A DNA stretch of 64,000 bases from Nocardioides baekrokdamisoli (GCF_003945325.1 NZ_AP019307.1:1364001-1428000), one strand, 5' to 3'; counted from the first letter of the stretch, positions 53,063 to 61,861 are shown. Translations and numbers: made by a program. Notes: generated by a model from the letters alone, not told the origin.

Positions 53063-54153
53063 CGCACTACCGCGGCCTGCACGGGCTGCGTGGCCTCGCT
53101 GCTCTCACGGTGGTGATCTCGCATGCGTTGCTGACGGACAACCGGATGTTCGCGGTGACGCTCGGCAAGCCGGTCACCGGCGCCAGCGCCTGGATCACCT
53201 ACTCGCCACTGCACCTGTTCTGGGACGCATCGGAGGCGGTGATCGTCTTCTTCGTCCTCTCCGGGTTCGTCCTCGCGCTGCCATTCGTCCACAGCACCCC
53301 GATCGCACAGTGGCTGGCCTACTACCCGCGGCGGCTCGCACGGCTCCTGCTGCCGATCTGGGCGGCCGTGGCGCTGGCGTTCGTGATCGCGGTGCTCATC
53401 CCGCGCTCACCGGACACGGCCAGCTCGTGGGTCGACCAACACGCTCATGCGGCCACGTTGCACAACGCCGCCCAGGCCGCGGTCGTACGCGGAGACCTCC
53501 CGCTCAACACGCCGTTGTGGACGATGAAGTGGGAGATCATGTTCTCGTTGCTGCTGCCTGCCTATGTGCTGGGTGGGCGTCTGCTGCGCAAGGTCTGGCT
53601 CCCGATGGTCGTGCTGGCGATCCTTGTCGGCGTCTGGGGCGGCCATCGCGCCAGCGCGTACATCGCGTACCTGCCGGTCTTTGCCGTCGGAACGTTGTTG
53701 GCGCTCGGCCGCGAGCGCTGGATGCCCTGGTTCGGCCGCCTCACCGGCTGGCGGATGTGGCTGGTGCTGGTCGCCGCGCTGGGCCTACTCAACGTCCACT
53801 GGGCCACCCGGGCCACCGCCGGCACCGGGCCGGGCAACCTGTGGATCCCGGGATCGATCGTCCTGGCCGCGGGCGCGCTGGTCTGCCTGTTCGCTGCGAC
53901 GCCGGCAGTCGCGGCGTTCGGCACCCATCGCGTGGTGGCCTGGCTCGGGCAGATCTCCTTCAGCCTGTATCTGATCCACGAGCCGATCGTGGTGTCGATC
54001 GCGCAGATCGACGGCGGCCGGATGCCGTGGCCGGCGACGCTGGCGATCGCGCTACCGGCCTCGATCGCGGCGGCAGCCGTCTTCCACCGATGGGTCGAGG
54101 CCCCGGCGCATCGGCTCTCCCGCCGGATCGGGAATGCGTTCAGCTCGCGGTGA
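53059..54153 (+). CDS. Acyltransferase-3 family membrane protein, second copy
   Basis: 364 aa, about 10 TM helices. LHGLRGLAALTVVISHALL, FFVLSGFVLALPF, YYPRRLARLLLPI, LWTMKWEIMFSLLLP and FSLYLIHEPIVV match the family. Probably O-acylates a sugar. Translationally coupled to the preceding GT. Confidence 0.94.
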   Translation: MTHYRGLHGLRGLAALTVVISHALLTDNRMFAVTLGKPVTGASAWITYSPLHLFWDASEAVIVFFVLSGFVLALPFVHSTPIAQWLAYYPRRLARLLLPIWAAVALAFVIAVLIPRSPDTASSWVDQHAHAATLHNAAQAAVVRGDLPLNTPLWTMKWEIMFSLLLPAYVLGGRLLRKVWLPMVVLAILVGVWGGHRASAYIAYLPVFAVGTLLALGRERWMPWFGRLTGWRMWLVLVAALGLLNVHWATRATAGTGPGNLWIPGSIVLAAGALVCLFAATPAVAAFGTHRVVAWLGQISFSLYLIHEPIVVSIAQIDGGRMPWPATLAIALPASIAAAAVFHRWVEAPAHRLSRRIGNAFSSR

Positions 54154-54174
54154 GCAACTGAACCGACGGCCTGC

Positions 54175-55623
54175 TCATTCGCAGGACCGCGCCAGACCCT
54201 GCAACTTGGTGTGATCAAGTGGCAGCGAGCCGGCGTCGATCGCACGGAGTTGTTCGGGGGTGTACGCCTGCACGACGGCGGTGGCATAGCAGACCGCGAA
54301 CGCAGTCGGGACCGATCCCTTGCTCTCGACTGCGCTGACGATCACGTTGCGCACAGTCAGCACGTACAGCGCGTCGAACGAATGGTCACCGCTCGCCTTG
54401 TAGGTCTTGCCCGGGTCACATGTGTTGAGCGTGACCACCGAGCCCCTCGACGTGACGGTCGCGCCCGTCCTCGCCGCCGCAGCCCAGCGCTTGAGCCCGG
54501 CATCGATCCGGGCGGCCGCGGCCGAGCTGGAACCGGCGAAGTTGGTCCGCATGCACGATGTGCCGTTCTTCGTGTACTGCACGTAGAGATCGCCACCGTC
54601 CCCGCCCGCGGTCTGCAGTGCAGTGCCGATCGAGTTCCCCTTGGTGAGCAGGAAGTACAACCACATCACGCCGAAGGTGCCGCGATCCACCTCGACCTCA
54701 CCGGTCGCGAGCTTCGGCTCGGAGACGGGAGTGGGCTTCCAGTTCTCGTCGAGCAACCACGGTTCGACGATCTGGATGTCGTGCTCAGGGGCCTTCTCGA
54801 AGAGCTTGTTGACTGCGTCGTTGCCGCCCTTCCTGAAGGTTTCGTCGACGACGTCGTTGCCCAGCGGATACGGCGCATAGTCGGTCGCCTGCAGGATCTC
54901 GGGTACGTCCTTGAGACCGGCGTCGCTGTTCTTGGCGAACTTCGCCTCCTCCTTGGCAACCTCAGCAGCATCCGCCTTGGAAAGGGCCTTGCGGTAGCCG
55001 TTTTCGATCCGGCGGGCGTCGCCCTCCACGATCGACGTGAAGGCGGTGTCATCCACCGTCTTCGAGTCACGCAGGCGCTTCGTCGTGCTCTCGAGATCGA
55101 AGTACTGGTCCTGAAGCACGTGAGTGAGCTCATGCACCAGCGTGACCTTCGTGTACGGGGTGAGGTGGTCGCCACGCACCCGGATCTTCTTGTCCAAGTA
55201 CGAATAGAAGCCGATCACGGACCCGCTCTGGCTCTTGTTCTCCAACTTCAGCAGGTCCTGGCCACCTGACATCACGCCCAGCGCGCGCACCATGCCGTTG
55301 GCCTGCTCGCGCCTCTTGCGAGCATCGCCGCTCTCCGCCTCGTCCTTCACGGTGACCTCGGCGTTGAACTCCTTGTCGGAGAGGAACTCGACATAGACAG
55401 GGTGCTTGAACTTGAGGCCGCGGTGCTCTTCGACGTACGCAACGAGGCTCGCGACCCGCGGGTCCCAGGTCGAGGGGTACGTCGGTCCGTGCTCCGAATC
55501 GGTGCCGCGGATCCAGGTGGCGCCGATGCCGGCAAGGATGCCGATCACCAGGACGAGCCCGATCAACGCGCCTGTTCCCAGGCTCTTCTTCGCTACCTCT
55601 GGGGCCTCAAACTGGTCACTCAT
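54175..55623 (-). CDS. Membrane-anchored zinc metallopeptidase-like protein
   Basis: 482 aa. A cytosolic N-tail of 15-18 residues, one TM segment (about 18-38), and a large exterior domain. TLVHELTHVLQDQYFD has the HExxH zincin motif at 164-168; SIVEGDARRIENGY supplies Glu200 as a possible third ligand. Late Cys residues (CDPGK, VCYAT, RSCE) suggest disulphides. Substrate unknown. The ATG has TAGGGT six bases upstream (leaderless); the gene is divergent from cysN. Confidence 0.85.
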   Translation of the reverse strand: MSDQFEAPEVAKKSLGTGALIGLVLVIGILAGIGATWIRGTDSEHGPTYPSTWDPRVASLVAYVEEHRGLKFKHPVYVEFLSDKEFNAEVTVKDEAESGDARKRREQANGMVRALGVMSGGQDLLKLENKSQSGSVIGFYSYLDKKIRVRGDHLTPYTKVTLVHELTHVLQDQYFDLESTTKRLRDSKTVDDTAFTSIVEGDARRIENGYRKALSKADAAEVAKEEAKFAKNSDAGLKDVPEILQATDYAPYPLGNDVVDETFRKGGNDAVNKLFEKAPEHDIQIVEPWLLDENWKPTPVSEPKLATGEVEVDRGTFGVMWLYFLLTKGNSIGTALQTAGGDGGDLYVQYTKNGTSCMRTNFAGSSSAAAARIDAGLKRWAAAARTGATVTSRGSVVTLNTCDPGKTYKASGDHSFDALYVLTVRNVIVSAVESKGSVPTAFAVCYATAVVQAYTPEQLRAIDAGSLPLDHTKLQGLARSCE

Positions 55624-55629
55624 GCCCGA

Positions 55630-55676
55630 ACCCTAAGACATCGCGGAGCGGCATGAGGGTCACTCGCCATTACCAT
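55630..55676. promoter_or_regulatory. Divergent leaderless promoters of the protease-like gene and cysN
   Basis: Minus-strand TAGGGT (55630-55635) for the start at 55623; plus-strand TACCAT (55671-55676) for the GTG at 55683. Both gaps are six bases. Confidence 0.6.
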
Positions 55677-55682
55677 TGGCCA

Positions 55683-56948
55683 GTGCCCGAGACCAAGCGC
55701 CACATGGACCTGCTGCGATTCGCGACCGCTGGTTCGGTGGATGACGGGAAGTCGACCCTGATCGGTCGCCTGCTCTACGACAGCAAAGCAATCTTCGAAG
55801 ACCAGTTGGACGCCGTGGAACGGACCTCCGAAGCCAAAGGCCACGGCTACGTCGACCTGTCCCTGCTCACCGACGGACTCCGCAGCGAACGCGAACAAGG
55901 CATCACCATCGACGTGGCCTACCGCTACTTCGCCACCCCCAACCGCAAATTCATCATCGCCGACACCCCCGGCCACGTGCAGTACACCCGCAACATGGTC
56001 ACCGGCGCCTCCACCGCCGACCTCGGTTTGATCCTCGTCGACGCCCGCCACGGCCTCACCGAACAATCCCGCCGCCACGCCGTGCTGCTGTCCCTGCTCC
56101 GAGTGCCCCACTTCGTCCTGGCGATCAACAAAATGGACCTCGTCGACTACTCCGAAGACGTCTACCGGGGCATCCTCGAAGAATTCACCACCTTCGCCAC
56201 CAAACTCGACGTCCCCGACCTCGAAATCATCCCCATCTCCGCACTCCAGGGCGACAACGTCGTGGACCGGTCAGTCAACATGGACTGGTACAAGGGCCCC
56301 ACCCTGATGCACCACCTCGAACACGTCCACGTCGCCTCCGACCGCGACTACCGCGACGTCCGGTTCCCCGTCCAATACGTCATCCGCCCCAAATCCGACC
56401 AACACCACGACTACCGCGGCTACGGCGGCACCGTCGCCGGCGGCGTCCTGAAACCCGGCGACGAAATCGTGGTCCTGCCCTCCGGGATGACCACCACCAT
56501 CGAAGCCATCGACCTCTTCGGTGAAGAACTCGACGCCGCCTACCCACCGATGTCCGTCACCATCCGCCTTAAGGACGACGTCGACGTGTCCCGCGGCGAC
56601 ATGATCGCCCGGATCCACAACGCCCCCGTCCCCAAACAAGACATCGACGCCATGATCTGCTGGATGTCCACCACCCCCCTACAACCCCGCCAGAAACTGG
56701 CCATCAAACACACCACCCGCACCGCCCGGGCCCTGGTGAAGGACATTCAGTACCGGCTCGACGTCAACACCCTGCACCGCGACCCCGACGCCACCACCCT
56801 CAGCCTCAACGAAATCGGCCGCATCCACCTCCGCACCACCACCCCCCTACTCGCCGACGTCTACGCCCAAAACCGCACCACCGGCTCCTTCATCCTCATC
56901 GACGAAGCCACCGGCATCACCGTCGGCGCCGGCATGATCAACAACTGA
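55683..56948 (+). CDS. cysN: Sulfate adenylyltransferase subunit 1 (GTPase)
   Basis: 421 aa regulatory GTPase of ATP sulfurylase. AGSVDDGKSTLIGRLLYDSK (P-loop), REQGITIDVAYRYF, DTPGHVQYTRNMVTGAS and NKMDLVDYS are intact; the APS kinase domain often fused at the C-terminus is absent. GTG at 55683 is leaderless and gives the family N-terminus. Codon use is foreign to the window: GAA and AAA dominate over GAG and AAG after the first 30 codons. Confidence 0.97.
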   Translation: MPETKRHMDLLRFATAGSVDDGKSTLIGRLLYDSKAIFEDQLDAVERTSEAKGHGYVDLSLLTDGLRSEREQGITIDVAYRYFATPNRKFIIADTPGHVQYTRNMVTGASTADLGLILVDARHGLTEQSRRHAVLLSLLRVPHFVLAINKMDLVDYSEDVYRGILEEFTTFATKLDVPDLEIIPISALQGDNVVDRSVNMDWYKGPTLMHHLEHVHVASDRDYRDVRFPVQYVIRPKSDQHHDYRGYGGTVAGGVLKPGDEIVVLPSGMTTTIEAIDLFGEELDAAYPPMSVTIRLKDDVDVSRGDMIARIHNAPVPKQDIDAMICWMSTTPLQPRQKLAIKHTTRTARALVKDIQYRLDVNTLHRDPDATTLSLNEIGRIHLRTTTPLLADVYAQNRTTGSFILIDEATGITVGAGMINN

Positions 56949-56952
56949 TCCC

Positions 56953-56998
56953 CTCGTGTGGTTCAGCGGGGGCCAGAGCACGCGCTGAACCACACGAG
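56953..56998 (+). terminator. 16-bp-stem hairpin after cysN
   Basis: CTCGTGTGGTTCAGCG (56953-56968) and CGCTGAACCACACGAG (56983-56998), perfect complement, 14-base loop. A related hairpin lies at 57981. Confidence 0.75.
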
Positions 56999-57053
56999 CC
57001 GGGCCTGTGGATAGCCGTTTGCCGCAACCGCGGACCTGTCGCACAGTCTGGGG

Positions 57054-57971
57054 ATGCAGCGCACACCCCTGGATCGACTCATCCTCGCCCAGGACGGCGT
57101 TGTCCGTCGCGATCAGTTGGCCGGTCTGGCCATCTCCCGCGACACCGTCCGCGCCAACCTGAGAGCGGACCGGTGGGTTCGACGCAGCTCGACGGTGGTG
57201 ACCACGTTCACCGGCACTCCGACCGCGATCCAGCAGCAGTGGATCGCGGTCCTGCACGGCGGTCCGGACGCGCTCCTCGGCGGCCTCGCGGCAGCAAGCG
57301 CAGCAGGCCTCAAGAACTGGGCCCGGGAGGAGATTCCGGTCTACATCCCTGCCGACGGCGGACCAGCGAGGCCGGCGCCGGACTTCGCCCGCTACATCCG
57401 AACTCGCCGCGACCTGAGGTCGTTGCGCGCCGGCCGCCCCGGCGTCCCGCGCCTCCGCCTCGAACCCGCCGTCCTCCTGTGGGCAGCGAATCAGAGCTCG
57501 CCCTCGACGATCCGCGGGGCCCTGAGCGCATGCGTGCAACAGCGTCTGACCGATCCCGCCCAACTACTGGACTGGATTGACCGTCTGGCGCCGCTGGCCA
57601 GATCCCCGCTCATGCGGGACACCCTCGAGATGATCACGGGCGGCGCCCACTCGAACGCGGAGATGAACCTCAAGCGGCTGTGCCAGCGCTTCGGGCTCCA
57701 GCCGCCGGTCAGGCAGACCAAGCGTCGCGATGCTCATGGCCACGTCAGGTTCACCGACGCGGAGTGGCGCACGGCAGACGGACGCACCGTGGTCCTTGAG
57801 ATCGATGGGGCGTTCCACATGGAGGTCGAGCACTGGGAGGCCGACATGGCCCGGGCACGGGCGCTGAGCAGTCCTCTGGTGAATGTGTTGCAGTGCACCG
57901 CTGAGGAGGCCGGGGAGAGCGCCGAGTTGGCCGCGGATCTGGTTCGTCTCGGCGTTCCACGGGCGGCCTGA
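57054..57971 (+). CDS. AbiEi-like winged helix / DUF559-type nuclease-fold protein
   Basis: 305 aa. Residues 5-45 resemble the N-terminal winged helix of AbiEi antitoxins (ILAQDGVVRRDQLAGL, RANLRADRWVRR). The C-terminus (about 230-290) has the DUF559/Vsr-like restriction-endonuclease pattern: WRTADGRTVVLEIDGAFH, WEADMARARAL and VLQCTAEE. Such genes are numerous in actinobacteria and have no proven role; defence or plasmid-type selfish function is a guess. Related hairpins flank it on both sides. Confidence 0.8.
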   Translation: MQRTPLDRLILAQDGVVRRDQLAGLAISRDTVRANLRADRWVRRSSTVVTTFTGTPTAIQQQWIAVLHGGPDALLGGLAAASAAGLKNWAREEIPVYIPADGGPARPAPDFARYIRTRRDLRSLRAGRPGVPRLRLEPAVLLWAANQSSPSTIRGALSACVQQRLTDPAQLLDWIDRLAPLARSPLMRDTLEMITGGAHSNAEMNLKRLCQRFGLQPPVRQTKRRDAHGHVRFTDAEWRTADGRTVVLEIDGAFHMEVEHWEADMARARALSSPLVNVLQCTAEEAGESAELAADLVRLGVPRAA

Positions 57972-57980
57972 GGTCTCGCG

Positions 57981-58018
57981 TGTGGCTGAGCGGGTGCCAG
58001 GAACCCCGCTCAGCCACA
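57981..58018. terminator. 14-bp-stem hairpin after the DUF559-type gene
   Basis: TGTGGCTGAGCGGG (57981-57994) and CCCGCTCAGCCACA (58005-58018), perfect complement, 10-base loop. It serves convergent genes on both strands and resembles the hairpin after cysN. Confidence 0.75.
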
Positions 58019-58026
58019 CAAGACGA

Positions 58027-58746
58027 TCAGGGGCGCTGGGCGACCACGACGATCTCGGGACCAAGCGTCTCCCGTTTCTCGGCGAGCCAGGCGAGCGCCC
58101 GCTTGCCGGCCCGCGCGACCGGCGTCGTACGCCCGATGTCGATGTGGAAGTGGCGCGAGCAGGTCTCGACCACGTCGAGGTCGGCGTACGCCATCAGCTC
58201 GCGCACCTCGGCGAAGGTGTATTCGCGGAAGTGCCTCGCGTGCGGCAGTCCGGCGATCCAGTCGGGCAGTGGGGTCGCGATGCTGCGCCCCGAGATGACC
58301 CGCACGCGATTCAGGACGTACGCGGCATTGGGCGTGGTGAAGTAGAGCCGCCCGCCCGGCCGCAGCAACCGTCGGATCTCCTGCAATGAGCGCACCGGAT
58401 AGCCGCTGAGGTGCTCGTACACCTCGGTCATGATGATCGCGTCGAAGGACGCGTCGGGGAGCGGATAGGGCACCTGTTCCAGATCCCATCGCACGTCGAC
58501 GACGCCGTTCTCGGCGTAGAGCCGAGCCATCCGACCGGCCTCGCCGCTCCCCCACTCGTCCGGCGCCTCGCCGAGGTCCAGAGCCGTGGCCCGGTAGCCC
58601 TCTCGCGCCAGCGCGGCGATCTGGTCGCCGGGGGCAGCGCCCAGTTCGAGGATGTCGGCCGGGGCGGCGAAGTCGCGGCGCAGCAGGTCGGCCACGAAGG
58701 CGTACCGCGCCTGCGATTCCACTCCGAGGTCATGCCGTTCGCTCAC
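58027..58746 (-). CDS. Class I SAM-dependent methyltransferase
   Basis: 239 aa. [20 protein letters not shown] as SAM-binding motif [29 protein letters not shown] and [17 protein letters not shown]. Substrate unknown; Methyltransf_11-like proteins often methylate sugars in such loci. GTG at 58746 has TAGGTT six bases upstream. Confidence 0.88.
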   Translation of the reverse strand: MSERHDLGVESQARYAFVADLLRRDFAAPADILELGAAPGDQIAALAREGYRATALDLGEAPDEWGSGEAGRMARLYAENGVVDVRWDLEQVPYPLPDASFDAIIMTEVYEHLSGYPVRSLQEIRRLLRPGGRLYFTTPNAAYVLNRVRVISGRSIATPLPDWIAGLPHARHFREYTFAEVRELMAYADLDVVETCSRHFHIDIGRTTPVARAGKRALAWLAEKRETLGPEIVVVAQRP

Positions 58747-58752
58747 GCGCGC

Positions 58753-58789
58753 AACCTAGCAGCCACCGGCGGCGGGGCATCGTTACGAT
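58753..58789. promoter_or_regulatory. Divergent -10 boxes for the methyltransferase and ppnP
   Basis: Minus-strand TAGGTT (58753-58758), six bases from the start at 58746. Plus-strand TACGAT (58784-58789), eight bases from the ATG at 58798. Confidence 0.55.
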
Positions 58790-58797
58790 CTGGCCTC

Positions 58798-59103
58798 ATG
58801 AGCACGTATGAGAACGTCACCCTCGAGACCACCGCGAACGTCTACTTCGACGGCAAGTGCGTCTCGCACACGTTCCACACCGCCGACGGTACCCGCAAGA
58901 GCGCGGGCGTCATCCTGCCGTCGAAGCTCACCTTCGGCACCGCGGCTCCCGAGGTCATGGACATCCTCACCGGCTCGTGCACGGTGACCCTCGATGGCGT
59001 GATCAGCACGTACGCCGCGGGCCAGTCGTTCTCGGTGCCGGGCGACTCGAGCTTCGACATCGAGGTCGCCGAGGCTGTGTCGTACGTCTGCCACTACGGC
59101 TGA
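58798..59103 (+). CDS. ppnP: Pyrimidine/purine nucleoside phosphorylase
   Basis: 101 aa single-cupin phosphorylase (YaiE family) that splits nucleosides to base and ribose-1-phosphate. [46 protein letters not shown] and [11 protein letters not shown] are diagnostic. It has no link to neighbouring glycan genes. Confidence 0.93.
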   Translation: MSTYENVTLETTANVYFDGKCVSHTFHTADGTRKSAGVILPSKLTFGTAAPEVMDILTGSCTVTLDGVISTYAAGQSFSVPGDSSFDIEVAEAVSYVCHYG

Positions 59104-59107
59104 GGCG

Positions 59108-60214
59108 TCACTGCACCTGGTTCTGGTTGATCGAGTAGCCCGCCATCTGGTCGTGGCGCAGGTCGTACCCCAGTTCACTCATCCCGGCGGGGTCGTACGT
59201 CAGCACCTGTCCCACGCCCGGGATCGTCAGGAAGGACGTCCCGTTGTGGACGTACGGCGCGGTGAAGTAGCTGACCTTGAGGTTGTGGATCGCGACGTCG
59301 CGACCGAGCCCGATCAGGTAGCCCATGCCCATCCGCTGGTCGACGATCGTGTTCGACAGCCCGTCGCTGATCACCTGGGGCAGCTCGACCGGGTTCAGGA
59401 GGACGCCGGACTTCGTGAGCTTGCGGAACACCGCCGCCATCCACGCCTGTTGGTCGCGTCCGCGGTCGATGTCGCCGAGGGCGAGTTGGTGGCGTTCGCG
59501 TACGAAGCCCAGCGCTTCGAGCCCGGTCATGTGGTGCATGCCGACGGTCCACCGGCCGTATGCACCTCCATTGGCGCAGGTCGCGTTGGCCGGCTGCACC
59601 CCTTCGTCGTACGCCTGGGTGACGTCGATGTCGACTCCGCCGAGGTCATCGGTCAGGTTCGCGAAGCCACAGAAGCCCATCATCATCACGTGGTCGATGT
59701 GGAACGGTGGCTGCCCGGGGGCGCTGAGGAGGTCCTGCAGCGTCTTGACGAGGAGTTGCGAGGCGCCTTCGGAGCCGCGCAGGCCGGGCTGGTGCCACAG
59801 CGCGCCCCAGGAGAACGAGGCGTTGATCTTCGCCTTGTTGTCGGCCGGCGCCAGGCCGCCACAGTGGGTGGGGCCGCACGGGATCGAGACGTAGAAGTCG
59901 CGCGGGAAGTGGATCACGTACGCCCGCTTGCGGCCTTCGTCGATGTGGATCAGCTGGATCACGTCGGCCCGACCGTTGTTGTTGAGGTCGGAGAAGTCGT
60001 GCGAGTCCGAGCCGATGAGGAGGATGTTCTCGCCGGGGCTGGTGCCGGGGTCGTACGGCAGCAGGAGCGCCTGGTGGAGGTTGTGGTGGGCCCACCAGAG
60101 GATCCAGAACAGGTATGCGATCAGCAGCAGGAACAGCGCCAGCAGGGACATGAGGATCCGCCGGCGCCATCTCGTACGCCCGCTGTTGCGCTTCGCCGCG
60201 TGTCCGCCCCCCAC
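59108..60214 (-). CDS. LytR-CpsA-Psr (LCP) family cell-wall ligase
   Basis: 368 aa membrane-anchored phosphotransferase that attaches glycopolymers from the lipid carrier to peptidoglycan. Basic N-tail, TM about 20-42, then NILLIGSDSH, FPRDFYVSIPCG, NKAKINASFSWG, DHVMMMGFCGFANLTDDLGG and FVRERHQLALGDIDRGRDQQ. GTG at 60214 is chosen because TACAGT lies eight bases upstream; in-frame starts up to 60298 exist. Probably anchors the capsule made by this locus. Confidence 0.9.
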   Translation of the reverse strand: MGGGHAAKRNSGRTRWRRRILMSLLALFLLLIAYLFWILWWAHHNLHQALLLPYDPGTSPGENILLIGSDSHDFSDLNNNGRADVIQLIHIDEGRKRAYVIHFPRDFYVSIPCGPTHCGGLAPADNKAKINASFSWGALWHQPGLRGSEGASQLLVKTLQDLLSAPGQPPFHIDHVMMMGFCGFANLTDDLGGVDIDVTQAYDEGVQPANATCANGGAYGRWTVGMHHMTGLEALGFVRERHQLALGDIDRGRDQQAWMAAVFRKLTKSGVLLNPVELPQVISDGLSNTIVDQRMGMGYLIGLGRDVAIHNLKVSYFTAPYVHNGTSFLTIPGVGQVLTYDPAGMSELGYDLRHDQMAGYSINQNQVQ

Positions 60215-60352
60215 AAGTGCAGACTGTAAAGCCTCGAGCATCGACCGCGAGTACCGCAGCATGGCTCGGGGCTGTTGTACGCACGACTCCTCACGCATCG
60301 TCTGGCGAACCGCTATGTGATCGCGGCGGACTCCCTCTATCCTTCAACGACC

Positions 60353-60517
60353 ATGCGGACCATCACCGACGTACGCCAGCGCGACCGACTCGAGGCGGCG
60401 CGCGAGCGGAAGCGTCTGAGGCGCTACAACCGTGAGCGGCTCGTCCGCAACGCACCTCTCCTTGCCACCTCGGGCACCGTCATCGCCATCGCCTTCTGGA
60501 TGGCGCTCACTCGCTGA
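60353..60517 (+). CDS. Small single-pass membrane protein
   Basis: 54 aa. A very basic N-terminal helix (residues 10-33) precedes one hydrophobic segment (about 36-51, APLLATSGTVIAIAFWMAL). TATCCT lies nine bases before the ATG at 60353. Divergent from the LCP gene. Role unknown. A longer in-frame start at 60275 is less likely because it spans the promoter. Confidence 0.6.
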   Translation: MRTITDVRQRDRLEAARERKRLRRYNRERLVRNAPLLATSGTVIAIAFWMALTR

Positions 60518-61081
60518 TCAGTCGGTGAGCACCTGGGGTGCCCACCGTGGCCACTCAGGCTGCCCCACGAGCGACCCGTGGACCATGGTGGCGCAGGGCC
60601 GGTAGGGACGGCTGGCTCTGGCGTTGTCGAAGAAGTGGGCCTCGTCAGCAACCTTCGCGGCCTGAGCCACCAGGTCCCACAGGCGCTCGTATCGTTCGCG
60701 GATCTTGGTCTCGGGGACGGCATGGCCGCCGTCGATGACCCTCTCTGCGACGCGCTGTACGGTGACGTCGACCGGCAGCATGATCACGTGAAGCACGACC
60801 AGGTAACCCAGCGCCGATGCGTCCGAGACGAGGATGACTTTGGACTGGTGGGAGCACACGGTCTCGGAGATGAACGACTCCCCTGCGGCCATCATCGCCC
60901 GCCGCTGCGATTCCGCGATCCGGGCGGCCTCGTAGGCATGTTCGGCCTGCGCTTCGGGCCAGAGCTGCGCTGCGATGTTGTCGGCGTTGATGAACGGGAG
61001 CCCAGAGGCGGACAGCACGCGGTTCACGTAGGTGGTCTTGCCGGCGCCGTTGGACCCGACCAGTAGGTGCAGAACCGGCAC
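60518..61081 (-). CDS. Zeta-toxin-like P-loop kinase
   Basis: 187 aa. LHLLVGSNGAGKTTYVNRVL (Walker A, residues about 9-16), FINADNIAAQLWPE with the substrate-binding Asp, SFISETVCSH and RERYERLWDL with Arg near 130. Zeta toxins phosphorylate UDP-sugar precursors of peptidoglycan; smaller relatives such as this may act on other substrates. It follows the antitoxin-like gene by four bases. Confidence 0.85.
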   Translation of the reverse strand: MPVLHLLVGSNGAGKTTYVNRVLSASGLPFINADNIAAQLWPEAQAEHAYEAARIAESQRRAMMAAGESFISETVCSHQSKVILVSDASALGYLVVLHVIMLPVDVTVQRVAERVIDGGHAVPETKIRERYERLWDLVAQAAKVADEAHFFDNARASRPYRPCATMVHGSLVGQPEWPRWAPQVLTD

Positions 61082-61085
61082 AGGG

Positions 61086-61442
61086 TCAGCCGATGGCCGG
61101 GCGGATGATCAGGTTGCCATCCTCGTCGGCCTCGGAGTACGAGCGGCCGGCCGCCTTGAACTCGGCCTCAAGATCCAGGCCTTCCCGCAGGGCGGCCCAC
61201 CGCTCTGCCCAGTTGCCACGGACGACCGCTTGCTCGCGCTCCCCCAGCAAATCGTAGGAACCATTGCCGGCCAGAACTTGCTGAACGGCGCGGTGGTTGA
61301 CCTGAGGCGACATCTCGAGTTCGCGTCCGATCCGGGCCCAGTGCGCAATTTGCTGAGGGACGGTCCGCGAAGCGCCGGGCGCCTCGGCCGCGGCCGGCTC
61401 GTAGACGTCAGCGGGAAGACGGGTCGCGGGGGTTGTACGCAC
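61086..61442 (-). CDS. ParD-like antitoxin
   Basis: 118 aa. RTVPQQIAHWARIGRELEMS is the pattern of the ParD-like antitoxin family, which is commonly found before zeta-type kinases. A palindrome overlaps its promoter. The GTG at 61442 is leaderless. Together with the next gene it forms a toxin-antitoxin module. Confidence 0.8.
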   Translation of the reverse strand: MRTTPATRLPADVYEPAAAEAPGASRTVPQQIAHWARIGRELEMSPQVNHRAVQQVLAGNGSYDLLGEREQAVVRGNWAERWAALREGLDLEAEFKAAGRSYSEADEDGNLIIRPAIG

Positions 61443-61448
61443 GCAACG

Positions 61449-61467
61449 AATGTAGCACCGTGCTACA
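61449..61467 (-). promoter_or_regulatory. Toxin-antitoxin promoter with 17-bp palindromic operator
   Basis: TGTAGCACCGTGCTACA (61451-61467) has 8-base arms and one central base. It overlaps the minus-strand -10 TACATT (61449-61454), six bases before the GTG at 61442, as expected for autorepression. Confidence 0.7.
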
Positions 61468-61487
61468 TCGATCGAAAGCTTGTTGCT

Positions 61488-61676
61488 CTAGTGACGGGGT
61501 TCGTACTTGGAGTGCAGGGTCCACGTCGTCCCGTCGAACGACTGCCAGACCGACTGCATGTTGTGCGTCCGGTCGGCTCGCTGCTGAGCCAGCGAACTCG
61601 CATCGGCGAGCGAACGCGTGGCCGGGGACGGCGTCGGCGGAGTCATGTTCGACGCGCATGCGGTGTAGAAGGTCAT
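61488..61676 (-). CDS. Small hypothetical protein
   Basis: 62 aa. Codon third positions are nearly all G or C, as in real genes here. Ser/Thr/Pro-rich first half and SVWQSFDGTTWTLHSKYEP at the end. GGTGGAG lies just before the ATG. No family recognised; could be a small regulator or secreted peptide, though no signal is seen. Confidence 0.55.
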   Translation of the reverse strand: MTFYTACASNMTPPTPSPATRSLADASSLAQQRADRTHNMQSVWQSFDGTTWTLHSKYEPRH

Positions 61677-61861
61677 GGCTCCACCATGCGCCGACCGGGG
61701 CCGATTCTCAAGCGTCGACCATCTAGTCCGAACGGACGAAACATGTCGTCCACATGCAGTTACCTCAACGTGACCTCTATCCCCCAGAATGGGGAGGCGG
61801 CGTCAGGGATGGGCGCCGTACGTACGCTGGGGAGCGGTTCGTTCCAGGCGATGGAGGACCC

